Source: Bacteroidia bacterium
GTDB lineage: Bacteria > Bacteroidota > Bacteroidia > UKL13-3
Direction of reading: 5' to 3'
Assembly: GCA_025454875.1 (NCBI GenBank)
Contig: JALONP010000010.1
Location: forward strand, 29,389 to 93,388
Length of the DNA: 64,000 nt
Made by a program: the position numbers and the translations under genes. Under the pieces are notes generated by a model. That model had not been told where the DNA came from. It saw only the letters and a list, made by a program, of their open reading frames with translations, and did not search any database. This document shows positions 38,501 to 47,537 of the stretch, piece by piece (within the stretch, counting starts at the first letter, position 1; every line of letters starts with the position of its first letter).

Positions 38501-38703
38501 TAATTGTAATTGGTACCTATCGGAAAATAATCCCAGTTCATTCCGTTCACAAAGGTTGGCTTGCCATTAACAGTGAGTTTAAATCCGTTACCTGATTGAA
38601 CAACTTGTACTTTTTCATTTTGAGCAAATGCGAAAAGAGGAGCAACTACCAACAAGCAATGAAGCAGTAATTGGCGTATGTGGTTTTGATTGTTTCTTAG
38701 CAT
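35560..38703 (-). CDS. Glycosidase (GH2-like TIM barrel) fused to outer-membrane beta-barrel
   Basis: The protein has 1047 residues from the ATG at 38703, which gives a proper signal peptide (ending FAFAQ); a longer frame to 38781 adds unlikely residues. Residues about 30-405 form a clan-A glycosidase barrel with NGMNWDYFPIG, the acid E176 in FLLGNENNYG and the nucleophile E277 in VLLTEFGSD. From about 440 to the end are many alternating amphipathic strands with aromatic edges and a final strand TYVQININN, as in a large outer-membrane barrel. So a periplasmic or surface enzyme is joined to a possible pore. It is the first gene of the glucan operon, which has no SusC/SusD pair. Confidence 0.82.
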   Translation of the reverse strand: MLRNNQNHIRQLLLHCLLVVAPLFAFAQNEKVQVVQSGNGFKLTVNGKPTFVNGMNWDYFPIGTNYNYSLWKQSDDVIMAALDYEMPLLKNMGVNAIRQYTGVPARWVKYIYEKYGIYTMLNYSFGRYGLTINGKWEPNTDYSNPLVQEIVLKETKEMILEYKETPGILLFLLGNENNYGLFWRGAETENIPFADRNSTKDAYHLYRLFNTAAKESKELDKNHPIAICNGDLLFAEIIAKECKDVDILGINCYRGMTFTDLYERVKTELNMPVLLTEFGSDAYNTRANKEDQEYQAKVLVSNWQEIYNNADGMGKNNNSLGGFTFQFSDGWWKTGQTLNLEEHDVTASWSNGGYSNDFVNGENNMNEEWFGICAKGQTNERGIYELYPRAAYYALQRVHQINPYASSQESVTTTLNAISIADVSLRARGDKAALESKEKGKLYLSNLQANFNTYQTGGSLISTPATASSSTPTTYPNALGFDHMESFNIGVTARPAPNVRANVQFNILGNVATKPIDEIFYENRGRPVTVSTPNGPVQISDNNRIQLYKADYTWDGRDFKVKGFYRTGHYHWGYEGDFFGLYPEANYGANIDIYNGIAPFGAEIEGKRKFQGLKVAFGPELWWGANPAFLIKYSKKVAGLDLTGIFHEDVVQRTNLQSSFAVPVPKTRRLTFVIGKKMESFTFDVGGIWGGQPLNGRAFQMEEDGIVYEDKIKTTDNFGGKVKFTYSFGAIRWYGLASYMGLVANGGVDQTKTFTGWVLKDIGSGNMYNALTGFTYNIGKFQVAPNFLYQKPLVGPIGPEFAAPARPRNILDDPFSVRGNRETMAGELLLTFDPTPATWMYEWDNDRMEDAKFAMSTGFVFRHLPTVQDAAIGILGNGRTTFVFPGSAPAQDLWEVNVRMVSKLRPHFGVIGNMYCGNGQANGSDTRTIQRYGIDVRTIYKKLKLITIARIDDWGPFDYHRDFNQTFPLQLIGDLSIEVSKPDWFMMPGTKLGIRTTYRTLDQYSNRYAPTTSLNPLGQFVADPRAIGFPNGNEWEIRTYVQININN

Positions 38704-38994
38704 AGACTTTGTTTTGTAAAGATGGTGTTGGCTTAATTTACTGGATTGAAATGGTTGTGACAGTGTTGATTTGTGAATCAAACATTGGCCTATTATTTAA
38801 TTATGGTTAAATTTACTATAACTAAGATAAGAAAGAAAACTTCAATGCAATGAAGTTTTTTGATTTTGTAAAAAAAATGACCGCAAACGGGTAGCCGCAA
38901 TACAACAGCATTCCGCATTAAGATTGTTTAAACACTCGCAAACACTTGCGTGAGCTGGAAAAGAAAATGGATTACCTAGACTGTTTAACGGTAT
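38704..38994. promoter_or_regulatory. Upstream region of the glucan operon
   Basis: This 291-bp gene-free stretch holds the operon promoter. At 38814-38824 TACTATAACTA matches, with one change, the TACTATAAGTA operator-like site found next to the Nudix-type regulator (21877-21887). A weak -7-like AATGTTTG (minus strand, 38779-38786) lies about 30 bp closer to the gene. A small inverted repeat AACTTCA-TGAAGTT occurs at about 38839-38857. Site assignments are inference. Confidence 0.4.
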
Positions 38995-39723
38995 TTAAAC
39001 AGCAACCTGACTTGGACAAACAATATACTCACCTTGCATAATAGGCACAAGGTTCATGGTATTGTGTTGGAGGCAAAAATGCACATCATCTTCATGGTGG
39101 TGCAATAATTGGAAACGTTTTGCGTGCGATGATTTGCGCACTATGTTTTCGAGTTGCGGAGATGATGTTTGGTATAACAACTGAGCTGATAATGCCGAAT
39201 CACAATCCATTTTGAAATGGTTTGAAACCGCTTCAACAAGTGCACCAGCAAAAAGAGTGTCCTCTAAATTGAATTTGTCCTTCCATCCTGCGCACACCAA
39301 TACAACAGATTGCTTGTGTTTAATTAGCCAATTTGCAACTGCCGTCAAATTTAAAAACGAACCGATTACAATAGTTGAAGCACCTTGTTCTTTTGCTGCT
39401 TTAATAGCTTTGGTTCCATTGGTAGTGGTAAATGCAATGCTCCTGTCTTTTAACAAAGGATTTTGAAATTCAAACGGAGAATTACCCAAGTCAAAACCTT
39501 GCACCTTTACTGCATTGCGCTCCGCTGCACATAAAAAATCAAACTCTTTAAATAATTTGCATTCTTCTGGCGTGGCAACTGGTAGTATTTTTTCGACTCC
39601 AGTTTGAAAAGCGACACACATCGAGGATGTGGCGCGTAAAATATCAATGATTACAACAACTTTACCTTCTACATCATACAAAGGCAATAATGCGGGGGTG
39701 AGAACAACCTCAATTTTTTCCAT
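38995..39723 (-). CDS. comB: 2-phosphosulfolactate phosphatase family protein (ComB)
   Basis: The gene encodes 242 residues from the ATG at 39723. The ComB signature is seen in VVIIDILRATSSM, FTTTNGTKA and the DTLFAGALVE segment. The known reaction is dephosphorylation of 2-phosphosulfolactate, first found in coenzyme M synthesis. In Bacteroidota the product may feed sulfonolipid synthesis; no other gene of that path is nearby, so this is a guess. The start overlaps the end of the upstream BamE-like gene by 14 bp. Confidence 0.88.
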   Translation of the reverse strand: MEKIEVVLTPALLPLYDVEGKVVVIIDILRATSSMCVAFQTGVEKILPVATPEECKLFKEFDFLCAAERNAVKVQGFDLGNSPFEFQNPLLKDRSIAFTTTNGTKAIKAAKEQGASTIVIGSFLNLTAVANWLIKHKQSVVLVCAGWKDKFNLEDTLFAGALVEAVSNHFKMDCDSALSAQLLYQTSSPQLENIVRKSSHAKRFQLLHHHEDDVHFCLQHNTMNLVPIMQGEYIVCPSQVAV

Positions 39724-40069
39724 TGTAAACAATCACCAAACCATCCTTGCTTTTTTTGTAGGCTCGTTGTTGCAATTGTTTTAACAAGTGGGTACGATCT
39801 TCTTCAACCCTTTCGAAAATATAATTGGTAACCACAACGATTCTATTGTTTGGATAGCGCCAATATACTGAAGTATCGTAAGAGTTGTAGCGTACTGTGG
39901 TAAATTGTTCAATTTTAATGGGGTCGCCCAACAGTTTCTTTACCTGAACGGCCGACATTCCCGGCTTTAGCTGCTCCCAGTTTTTTTCGTTTCCAATCGC
40001 TTCTTGAGCCTTAACTTGGCTTATTCCAAAACCCAATATGGCGAGCAATGTGATGAATGGCGTTTTCAT
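39710..40069 (-). CDS. BamE/SmpA-like secreted protein
   Basis: The protein has 119 residues with a signal peptide ending QVKAQ. The segment QLKPGMSAVQVKKLLGDPIKIEQF followed by a Tyr/Trp-rich strand pair (DTSVYWRYPNNRIVVV) fits the SmpA/OmlA (BamE) fold. The C-terminal tail is basic and helical. It has no lipobox, unlike true BamE, so it is probably a soluble relative of unknown partner. It overlaps comB. Confidence 0.7.
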   Translation of the reverse strand: MKTPFITLLAILGFGISQVKAQEAIGNEKNWEQLKPGMSAVQVKKLLGDPIKIEQFTTVRYNSYDTSVYWRYPNNRIVVVTNYIFERVEEDRTHLLKQLQQRAYKKSKDGLVIVYNGKN

Positions 40070-40251
40070 ATGACTAGTTGCATTATTTCAGTTCGAATAT
40101 AATGCAATTGACTAAAAAAGCAAGTTATCCACAATTAATTTGTGTTTATTTCACCATTTGGTAACCTAAACTGTTTGCATCCAAATGGGTATGCAAGCAA
40201 TTTAGCATTAGTAACAATTTAATAATAAGTACCTTAAGAGAAGACGCAATC

Positions 40252-41334
40252 CTATAAAAATGGAATCTTAACCACTTTGGCTTTGATTTTTTTATCCCGA
40301 ATTTCAATCCAAATTTCGGTATCTGGTTTTGTGAAGTTTGATGCAACATAACCCATTCCTATGGCTTTTTGCAACGAAGGCGATTGGGTTCCAGATGTTA
40401 CTTCACCTATTGTATTGCCTTCAGCATCTTTAATAAGGTGGTGTTGCCTTGGAATACCACCGCGCTCCGACATTTCAAAACCAACCAGCTTTTTTGCAAC
40501 ACCATTTTCTTTAAGGTTTTTATGGTATTCTGAATTGGTAAATGGTTTGGTGAATTTGGTAATCCAGCCTAAACCAGCTTCGATAGGCGATGTTGTATCG
40601 TTGATATCATTTCCATACAAGCAAAATCCTTTTTCCAACCTCAGTGTATCACGGGCACCAAGTCCACAAGGCATGATTTCAAATTCTTTTCCTGCTTCAA
40701 AAATGGCATCCCAAAGTTGTTTAGCATCTTTGTTTTCACAATACAATTCAAATCCTCCAGCACCCGTGTATCCGGTATTGGAAATCCATACTTCGTCAAT
40801 ACCAGCAATGGAACCAATCTTAAAAGTATAATATTCCATCGAAGCCAAATCAACCGTTGTTAATTTTTGCAACGCATGAATGGCTTTGGGGCCTTGAACA
40901 GCTAGTAATGAAATGGCCGAACTGTAGTTTTGCAACTCAGCACCAAATGTATTTTTGCTGTTAATCCAAGCCCAATCTTTATCGATATTACCTGCATTTA
41001 CCACCAACAAATACTCCAAATTTGGCCTGATGCAATAAACCAATAAATCATCTACTATGCCGCCTTCATCGTTGGTCATGCAACTGTATTGCACTTTACC
41101 TTCAGTTAGTTTAGCCGCATCATTGGTTGTAATGGCTTGGATTAGTGGAAGTGCGCCTTCGCCTGTTACCGCAAACTCACCCATATGACTTACATCAAAT
41201 ACACCTACACTGTTTCGCACGGCTAAATGCTCTTGAATAAGATTATTGTACAATACAGGCATATTGTATCCTGCAAATTCAATCATTTTTGCGCCTAGCG
41301 ACACATGCAAATCATTTAATGCTACGTATTTCAT
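40252..41334 (-). CDS. gcvT: Glycine cleavage system T protein (aminomethyltransferase)
   Basis: The product has 360 residues from the ATG at 41334 ([17 protein letters not shown]). Diagnostic segments are [57 protein letters not shown] and IPRQHHLI. The enzyme moves the methylene group from the aminomethyl-lipoyl H protein to tetrahydrofolate and frees ammonia. The gcvH and gcvP genes are not in the window. The gene is monocistronic here, and I saw no glycine-riboswitch-like structure in front of it. Confidence 0.97.
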   Translation of the reverse strand: MKYVALNDLHVSLGAKMIEFAGYNMPVLYNNLIQEHLAVRNSVGVFDVSHMGEFAVTGEGALPLIQAITTNDAAKLTEGKVQYSCMTNDEGGIVDDLLVYCIRPNLEYLLVVNAGNIDKDWAWINSKNTFGAELQNYSSAISLLAVQGPKAIHALQKLTTVDLASMEYYTFKIGSIAGIDEVWISNTGYTGAGGFELYCENKDAKQLWDAIFEAGKEFEIMPCGLGARDTLRLEKGFCLYGNDINDTTSPIEAGLGWITKFTKPFTNSEYHKNLKENGVAKKLVGFEMSERGGIPRQHHLIKDAEGNTIGEVTSGTQSPSLQKAIGMGYVASNFTKPDTEIWIEIRDKKIKAKVVKIPFL

Positions 41335-41400
41335 TGGTATTATTTTAGGGAGCGAAAATAGGTATATATGCGAAATGTACAACTTGCATGCATTGCATAC

Positions 41401-44400
41401 TTATTGCACCAAGAGCTTAATTGTATACGGTTTTGTTTGGGTTTCATACCTAACATAATAAATGCCCGATGCCAATCCGTCCAATTTAAGCAGTTGCATA
41501 GGAGCATACGTTCCATTTAATACCACTTGACCCGAACCATTAAACACCTGAATCGAAATTGGATTGGTTAAATCACCTTGCAATTGCCACTCATTTTTGG
41601 TGTACGTAGGCACTAACGAAACCCCTCCGGTTGTGGCCATTAAATCTGGTCCAATGAAAATGGCTTTTGAGTACGAAACCGTTCCATTAAAATCCATTTG
41701 TTTAATACGGTATTGCATTGCTGTAGGTAAAGCATTATTATCTATAAACTGATACGATTGCATCACACGGGTATTTCCTTTGCCTTTTACAAAACCCAAA
41801 GGGTTAAAAAGTTGCGTTGCCTGATCCAACCGCTGTACTTCAAAACCTGCGTTGTCTGATTCAGTTAAGGTGCGCCATGAAATTTGAGTAGTATTTACAT
41901 TAATACGTTTACCCGAAACAGCTCCCCAATTAACTGGCAATGCACTATTGCTTGGTCCTTGCAATTCAAAATCATCAATAGCCATTCCCACTCCTGGTAC
42001 GCTTACATCCGATTTAAAAACAATACGAAAACAAACTTCATTGTTCCCTTGAAACAACGTAGTAGCAAACGACTTTAAACTGTAACTGCTATTGAGCGCA
42101 TTAAAAAATGCCTGATTTTGTGGAAAGGGTCTGCCTGTACCTGTATTAGCATAATCGTACCAATTAGTAGCAGTTGTTGTACCCAGTGGAGTCCACGTAT
42201 CGCCACCATTTAACGAATACTCTACTCGGAAACCATCGTATCCAATCTCGAACGAGTTTTTAAGGTAGAACCGAACCGTGTACGTTCCACTTGCAGTGCA
42301 GTTAAACGAAGGCGTGTACAAATACGCAACAGAATTATCGAGGTATTGTGAACTGGTTAATCCAGTAACCCACGCATTGCTTCCGCTCCAAACTCCATTC
42401 TTTGAAGTAATAGTCGAGTTGCCTCTTTCAAAGCCGGTTCCTGCTTCGGTTATTGCTATAAAATCACTTGTATTGGTTTCAAAATTACCTCCGTTTGCAG
42501 CAGTATAAGGCACACCGCGGTATGGCATTACCGTTACTTGTTGTGTTGCTATTGAAGCGCCACCATTAACGGTTAAGGTTACGGTATAGGTACCTCCTTG
42601 TGTATAGGTTTTTGTTGGGTTTTGCAATGTGCTTGTGGTACCATCACCAAAGTTCCATGCAAAACTTGTGGCGTTAATGGAACCGTTTGTAAATTGAATA
42701 GGCTTATTCGGATATGCCAATGTTTTGTCAGATGTAAAAGCAGCAGTAGGTGCCGATAAAGAGGTAGAAGAATACAATCCTCTTCCATGTGTTGCAACAA
42801 TCATTGTTTTGTCAGAAGCACGAACCTTAATCATGTCGCATCTCACATTTGCCAATCCAGTATTAGAAGGTTGCCAATCGGTGCTTGCGCCATTTAATGA
42901 ATCGGTACTCCATACGCCCAACTCCGTGGCAATAATAGCTTGGTTGCGGTTGTTTGGGTTAAACACAATCCACCTCACCGGCATATCCGGTAAGTTTCCT
43001 TCAACTGAGGTCCATGTGCTTCCTCCATTGCGTGTGAGCCAAATACTCGACACCCCGTAATTTGAAAATGAAACCAACAAATTGCTGTCGTTTCCGGTCC
43101 ACACATCAATGCATGAAATATAACCTGTTGGCATGCCTGCACCACTGTTAATATGGGTTGCAATTGGAGTGGCATGTGCACTATCAACCCTCACTACTCT
43201 TCCTGCTCCAGTACCTAAAAATATCCTACGGCTTGTGTTAGGCGAAACTTTGATTGCACTCACTGTTCCGTTTAATGCCGTTACACTAACCGAAGAAATA
43301 GTTGATGAGGTATTGGCATTCAGTATACGGCAATATTGATTACTCCCCCTTGCAGCATAAAGCGTATTGGCTGCATCATCATAATCAGTTGGGTTGATAA
43401 ATCTGCCTGTATTGTCGTTGGTAATTCCACTAAAGTTTAGCCCACCATCCGTTGAACGGTAATAGTTATTGTAAACATACGAGGTAAATTGGATGGATGG
43501 ATTATCTTGGTCAATATGACAAAAAGCTCCATCGCCACCTGTTACTTCGTTGGTTGAATTGATTCCTGTGGTTGAAAACCGATGGGAACCATTGTCTTGC
43601 GCTCCAGCTAAAAACACATTACTTCCAGTATTTGGATGAATATCACAAGCATAAAACTGGGTTGTATTGTAACCAATTTCACGACTCGAAATGGTTGGGG
43701 TTGCAGCCGTGGCGTTTGAACTGCGATACACACCACCATCATTTGCAAAGTAAATTACGCTTGAACTCCCGGGTGCGAAAAGTGCGTAGTGCTGATCGGC
43801 ATGCACTTCTTGGAAACCAAAACCTCCGTACCAATGACTAATCTGACTCCAACTTGCTCCACCATTGCTTGTTTTGAATAAATCAATTCCTCCCACAAAA
43901 CAAACTGATGAATTGTTTGGATCAACCGCAATCGATAAATCGTACCAAGCTTGGCCTCTGGAAAAATCTTTAGGATTGGTTGTTGATTGAATTCCCGGAT
44001 CCGCATCTACTGGATATGTTGCCGTAGTATCCCATGTAGCTCCTGCATTGAGAGAGCGAATGATGGCTGTAATTTCACCACCATCTTCTACCAAGCCCCA
44101 AATGGTATTGGTATCATTATCGGCAACCGCTATTTCAATCTCACGTTGGTTTAAATAAGAGGGTAAGGGCATCGCTGTCCATGTGGCTCCCCTATTGGTC
44201 GACTTGTGTATGGAACCAGTATCATTCGCTGAACTCACAACTCCCGAAACCGTTGCGTACAATGTTCCGTTTGCCATACGCTCTATATCATAACCAGTGG
44301 TAGTGCTGCTGCCAAGCACTCTTGAAAAAGCCGTCCCACCATTTACCGAACGGTATAATCCAGTATTGGTTGCAACAAAAACGGTATCACCATTGCCCAA

Positions 44401-45042
44401 CGACAATACCTTTTGGCAATAATGAAAACTGCTTGTATTGGTTGATGTAAGTTGTGCCCAAGTTGCTCCTGCATCGGTTGATTTCCATACGCCCAAACCT
44501 CTAACTGCATCCAAATTGCCATTGCCTTCGCCTGTGCAGAAATACAAAACATTGGTATTGCCGGGAGCTTGATCAATATAGGTAATGGCCATGTTTTGGA
44601 AAAAATCATTCACTGGAGTCCAATTCGGTGTAGTGCTATTGATATTGGTTGTTTTCCATAAACCACCAGCCACACCGCCAGCCCATAACGTATTCCCTGT
44701 TGGATCATTTAAATCAACACAAATAGCTCTTGTGCGTCCACCACAATTAGTTGGACCACGTTCTACCCAACTGATTCCGGCTATAGCAGCCTTGCCCATT
44801 TGAAATTGGCGTTGTTGGATGTATTTCCATGCTTGGAGCAATCGCTCCTTCGGAACTTCTCCAGTTTCAAGGTCCCTGGTCATTTCACGTTCTTGCTTCC
44901 ACGCCAAATCCATGCGATCACGCTTTGGAATTTTCTTAATTTTAACTGGTTGTTTTGGTTCCAACAAAAAGATACCGGCAATGCCGAACAAGCACGTGTA
45001 AACCAACAATAACCGATTGGTAAAAAAGGACTTTTGAATCAT
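41401..45042 (-). CDS. Giant T9SS-secreted BNR/VPS10-like protein with PKD domain
   Basis: The protein has 1213 residues from the ATG at 45042. An N-terminal signal/anchor (RLLLVYTCLFGIAGIFLLEP) is followed by a WVERGPTNCGGRTRAI segment and about 600 residues of BNR/Asp-box-like propeller repeats (S-x-D-x-G-x-T-W motifs such as KSTDAGATWAQL). A PKD domain follows (FTNGSINATSFAWNFGDGTTS), then a jelly-roll-like module with CFRIVFKSD, and a T9SS type A sorting tail ending GIYYVRYETQTKPYTIKLLVQ. No protease motif is seen. It is probably a cell-surface adhesin or sugar-binding protein. Confidence 0.9.
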   Translation of the reverse strand: MIQKSFFTNRLLLVYTCLFGIAGIFLLEPKQPVKIKKIPKRDRMDLAWKQEREMTRDLETGEVPKERLLQAWKYIQQRQFQMGKAAIAGISWVERGPTNCGGRTRAICVDLNDPTGNTLWAGGVAGGLWKTTNINSTTPNWTPVNDFFQNMAITYIDQAPGNTNVLYFCTGEGNGNLDAVRGLGVWKSTDAGATWAQLTSTNTSSFHYCQKVLSLGNGDTVFVATNTGLYRSVNGGTAFSRVLGSSTTTGYDIERMANGTLYATVSGVVSSANDTGSIHKSTNRGATWTAMPLPSYLNQREIEIAVADNDTNTIWGLVEDGGEITAIIRSLNAGATWDTTATYPVDADPGIQSTTNPKDFSRGQAWYDLSIAVDPNNSSVCFVGGIDLFKTSNGGASWSQISHWYGGFGFQEVHADQHYALFAPGSSSVIYFANDGGVYRSSNATAATPTISSREIGYNTTQFYACDIHPNTGSNVFLAGAQDNGSHRFSTTGINSTNEVTGGDGAFCHIDQDNPSIQFTSYVYNNYYRSTDGGLNFSGITNDNTGRFINPTDYDDAANTLYAARGSNQYCRILNANTSSTISSVSVTALNGTVSAIKVSPNTSRRIFLGTGAGRVVRVDSAHATPIATHINSGAGMPTGYISCIDVWTGNDSNLLVSFSNYGVSSIWLTRNGGSTWTSVEGNLPDMPVRWIVFNPNNRNQAIIATELGVWSTDSLNGASTDWQPSNTGLANVRCDMIKVRASDKTMIVATHGRGLYSSTSLSAPTAAFTSDKTLAYPNKPIQFTNGSINATSFAWNFGDGTTSTLQNPTKTYTQGGTYTVTLTVNGGASIATQQVTVMPYRGVPYTAANGGNFETNTSDFIAITEAGTGFERGNSTITSKNGVWSGSNAWVTGLTSSQYLDNSVAYLYTPSFNCTASGTYTVRFYLKNSFEIGYDGFRVEYSLNGGDTWTPLGTTTATNWYDYANTGTGRPFPQNQAFFNALNSSYSLKSFATTLFQGNNEVCFRIVFKSDVSVPGVGMAIDDFELQGPSNSALPVNWGAVSGKRINVNTTQISWRTLTESDNAGFEVQRLDQATQLFNPLGFVKGKGNTRVMQSYQFIDNNALPTAMQYRIKQMDFNGTVSYSKAIFIGPDLMATTGGVSLVPTYTKNEWQLQGDLTNPISIQVFNGSGQVVLNGTYAPMQLLKLDGLASGIYYVRYETQTKPYTIKLLVQ

Positions 45043-45171
45043 GCTGGCAAGATACACTTATTTTTTAAAGAGATTAAAACTGCTCAAATAACCAATGATA
45101 AGTTAACTCTGCGGGGGCAACTTTTTTATAACCGATAAAAGCTAAATTGCGCCTCATTTGTTATCATCATA

Positions 45172-46251
45172 ATGATTACCCAAGAAGCAATCTTAAAAGC
45201 CCTATCCACCGTTCAAGAACCTGATTTAAAAAAAGACTTGGTTACCTTAAACATGGTTGAAGGTATACAGGTAGAAGGCAACCGCGTTCGTTTTAAAATA
45301 GTACTCACTACACCTGCTTGCCCTCTCAAAGAAAAAATTGAAGCTGATTGCAAAGCAGCACTGCACAATTTGGTTTCGCCAGATCTTGATATTGAAATTG
45401 AAATGACTGCCCGTGTACTTAGCAATAGGCTTGATAAACTGGTATTACCTGGCGTACAAAATATTATTGCGGTTGTTTCGGGTAAAGGTGGAGTTGGTAA
45501 AAGTACCACAGCAGCAAATATTGCCTTGGCACTACACGAGTTGGGTGCCAAAGTTGGTTTGCTTGATGCTGATATTCATGGACCAAGTGTTCCTATCATG
45601 TTTGGCGTGCACGATGAAATGCCAGATATGCGTGATGTAAACGGCAAGCAACTCATGGTGCCCATCGAACGACATGGCATCAAATTACTGTCTATTGGAT
45701 TCATGATTACTCCTGACCAAGCTGTGGTTTGGAGAGGACCAATGGTTTCATCGGCCTTGCGCCAATTTGTGAACGATACCGATTGGGGGGAGTTAGATTA
45801 TTTAATTTTAGACATGCCTCCGGGTACAGGTGATATTCATTTAACCATGGCCCAGATTGTTCCGGTAACAGGTGTTGTGCTGGTTACCACACCGCAAGAT
45901 GTAGCATTGGCAGACGCGCACAAAGCAGCAGCCATGTTTGATATGTTGCCTGCGAAAATTCCAATACTTGGGGTGGTCGAAAACATGAGTTGGTTCACCC
46001 CAGCAGAGTTACCCAACAATAAATACTTTATTTTTGGTGAAGGAGGCGGAAAAACGTTGGCTGATAAACTGAACGTGCCATTGCTTGGCTGTGTGCCATT
46101 GGTGCAAGCAGTGAGAGAAGGCGGTGACAAAGGAATGCCAGCTGTTTTAGATTCCAGCAATGTAACCCAACCTATTTATTTAGCCATTGCGCAACAAGCT
46201 GCGCAACAATTGGCCATTATAAATGCTCGTACAACTGCGGTTGCCTCATAA
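45172..46251 (+). CDS. mrp: Mrp/NBP35-family iron-sulphur cluster carrier ATPase
   Basis: The gene encodes 359 residues. An N-terminal MIP18/DUF59 domain (EAILKALSTVQEPDLKKDLV) precedes a deviant Walker A motif GKGGVGKSTTAANIALAL and the DADIHGPSVPIMFG block of the Mrp/ApbC family. The family loads or carries Fe-S clusters onto target proteins in the cytoplasm. The next gene, 26 bp downstream, is a NifU C-terminal scaffold, in line with that role. Confidence 0.95.
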   Translation: MITQEAILKALSTVQEPDLKKDLVTLNMVEGIQVEGNRVRFKIVLTTPACPLKEKIEADCKAALHNLVSPDLDIEIEMTARVLSNRLDKLVLPGVQNIIAVVSGKGGVGKSTTAANIALALHELGAKVGLLDADIHGPSVPIMFGVHDEMPDMRDVNGKQLMVPIERHGIKLLSIGFMITPDQAVVWRGPMVSSALRQFVNDTDWGELDYLILDMPPGTGDIHLTMAQIVPVTGVVLVTTPQDVALADAHKAAAMFDMLPAKIPILGVVENMSWFTPAELPNNKYFIFGEGGGKTLADKLNVPLLGCVPLVQAVREGGDKGMPAVLDSSNVTQPIYLAIAQQAAQQLAIINARTTAVAS

Positions 46252-46277
46252 AAAAAACATACTTTTGAAACGGTAAA

Positions 46278-46517
46278 ATGAAAAAAGCGGAACTAGAACA
46301 ACAAATAGAAATTGCGTTAAACAGCATGCGCCCTTTTTTACAAGCAGATGGTGGCGATGTTGAATTGGTGGAAGTAACCAAAGAAATGAATGTGCATTTA
46401 AGGTTAAAAGGCAATTGCAGCAGTTGCGAGATGAGTGGCATGACGATGAAAGCCGGAATTGAAAACGGTTTAAAAAATGCCATTCCGCAAATAGCTCAAG
46501 TAATTGCAGTGAATTAA
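46278..46517 (+). CDS. NifU C-terminal-type iron-sulphur scaffold
   Basis: The product has 79 residues and is a stand-alone NifU C-terminal (Nfu) domain: RPFLQADGGDVELVEV at the start and the cluster-binding CSSCEMS pair in the middle. Nfu proteins hold a transient 4Fe-4S cluster. It follows mrp in the same direction and probably works with it. Confidence 0.95.
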   Translation: MKKAELEQQIEIALNSMRPFLQADGGDVELVEVTKEMNVHLRLKGNCSSCEMSGMTMKAGIENGLKNAIPQIAQVIAVN

Positions 46518-46596
46518 GTAACCCAGCAGTGCATCAGTGCACAAACTGCATTTGCTGTTGAATCACGTAAACGTATCAACTAAAACGAGCGAAATC

Positions 46597-47481
46597 ATGT
46601 CACATGTTGATTTAATTATCCCTGAACGAGCCGTTCAAATAAGGCAGTTTATGGTAGGCAGGCTTTTACCATTTAGACAAAAACGCATGGTGGGGCCCTT
46701 TATTTACATCGATCATATGGGACCAGTTGCCTTGCCATCTGGTGCTAATATCGATATCGGACCACACCCACATATTGGCTTATCTACCCTTACCTTTTTG
46801 TTTGAAGGAAGCATAATGCACCGCGATTCTATTGGAACAGTGCAAGAGATTAAGCCAGGCGAAGTGAATTGGATGACCGCAGGAAAAGGCATATCACACT
46901 CCGAACGTACACCCGATTACCAACGTGACCAAAACAAACGCATGCATGGTTTGCAAATTTGGGTGGCCATGCCAAAACACCTCGAACAATCAACGCCCTC
47001 ATTTACCCACACCGAAGCGCACGAATTGCCTGTATGGCAAAATGAAGCTGGTGTGCAGTTTCGTTTGATAGCTGGAAAAGCAAATGGATACGAATCGCCT
47101 GTTCCAGTTCATTCACCTTTGTATTTACTCGAAATCAAATCCACTTCGCAGCAACATATTGAATTAGGCGATTGGTTGTTTGGCGAATCAGGATTGTATA
47201 TTTTAGAAGGAAATATTACATGTGATAACCACCTATTCGAACCTAAACAAGTATTGGTGTGCAGTGAACCTAAGTTGTGCGGTTTTGAAATGGCAGCAAA
47301 TACTACCGTGTACCTTTTCGGTGGTGAACCGTTTGCAGAAGAGCGCCATATTGATTGGAACTTTGTATCGAGTGAACCTGCTTTAATTGATGAAGCCAAG
47401 CAACAATGGCTTAATGGAACTTTCCCAATGATTGAAGGTGAAAGTGAGCCTATCCCCTATCCTGTTCGCAAACAACAGTAA
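46597..47481 (+). CDS. Pirin family protein
   Basis: The protein has 294 residues from the ATG at 46597; a longer frame to 46537 is not supported. The bicupin motifs are HPHIGLSTLTFLFEG (metal-binding His) and the GKGISHSERTP block typical of pirins, followed by MHGLQIWVAMP. Bacterial pirins are iron proteins with quercetinase or regulatory roles. The exact role here is unknown. It lies downstream of the Fe-S genes but 79 bp away. Confidence 0.93.
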   Translation: MSHVDLIIPERAVQIRQFMVGRLLPFRQKRMVGPFIYIDHMGPVALPSGANIDIGPHPHIGLSTLTFLFEGSIMHRDSIGTVQEIKPGEVNWMTAGKGISHSERTPDYQRDQNKRMHGLQIWVAMPKHLEQSTPSFTHTEAHELPVWQNEAGVQFRLIAGKANGYESPVPVHSPLYLLEIKSTSQQHIELGDWLFGESGLYILEGNITCDNHLFEPKQVLVCSEPKLCGFEMAANTTVYLFGGEPFAEERHIDWNFVSSEPALIDEAKQQWLNGTFPMIEGESEPIPYPVRKQQ

Positions 47482-47537
47482 GGTTTGTCATTCTAAATGA
47501 GCCCTCTTATATTGCGTTTCCACAATTAAAATACCAC

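Noticed and set aside
38704..38781. Longer start for the glycosidase-barrel fusion
   Set aside because: It would put 26 residues in front of a well-formed signal peptide; the ATG at 38703 gives normal export.
41335..41400. Possible glycine riboswitch in front of gcvT
   Set aside because: The gap to the next gene is short and shows no paired elements or conserved riboswitch sequence.
47109..47399. Minus-strand ORF of 96 residues inside the pirin gene
   Set aside because: Shadow of the well-supported pirin frame, without any domain pattern.
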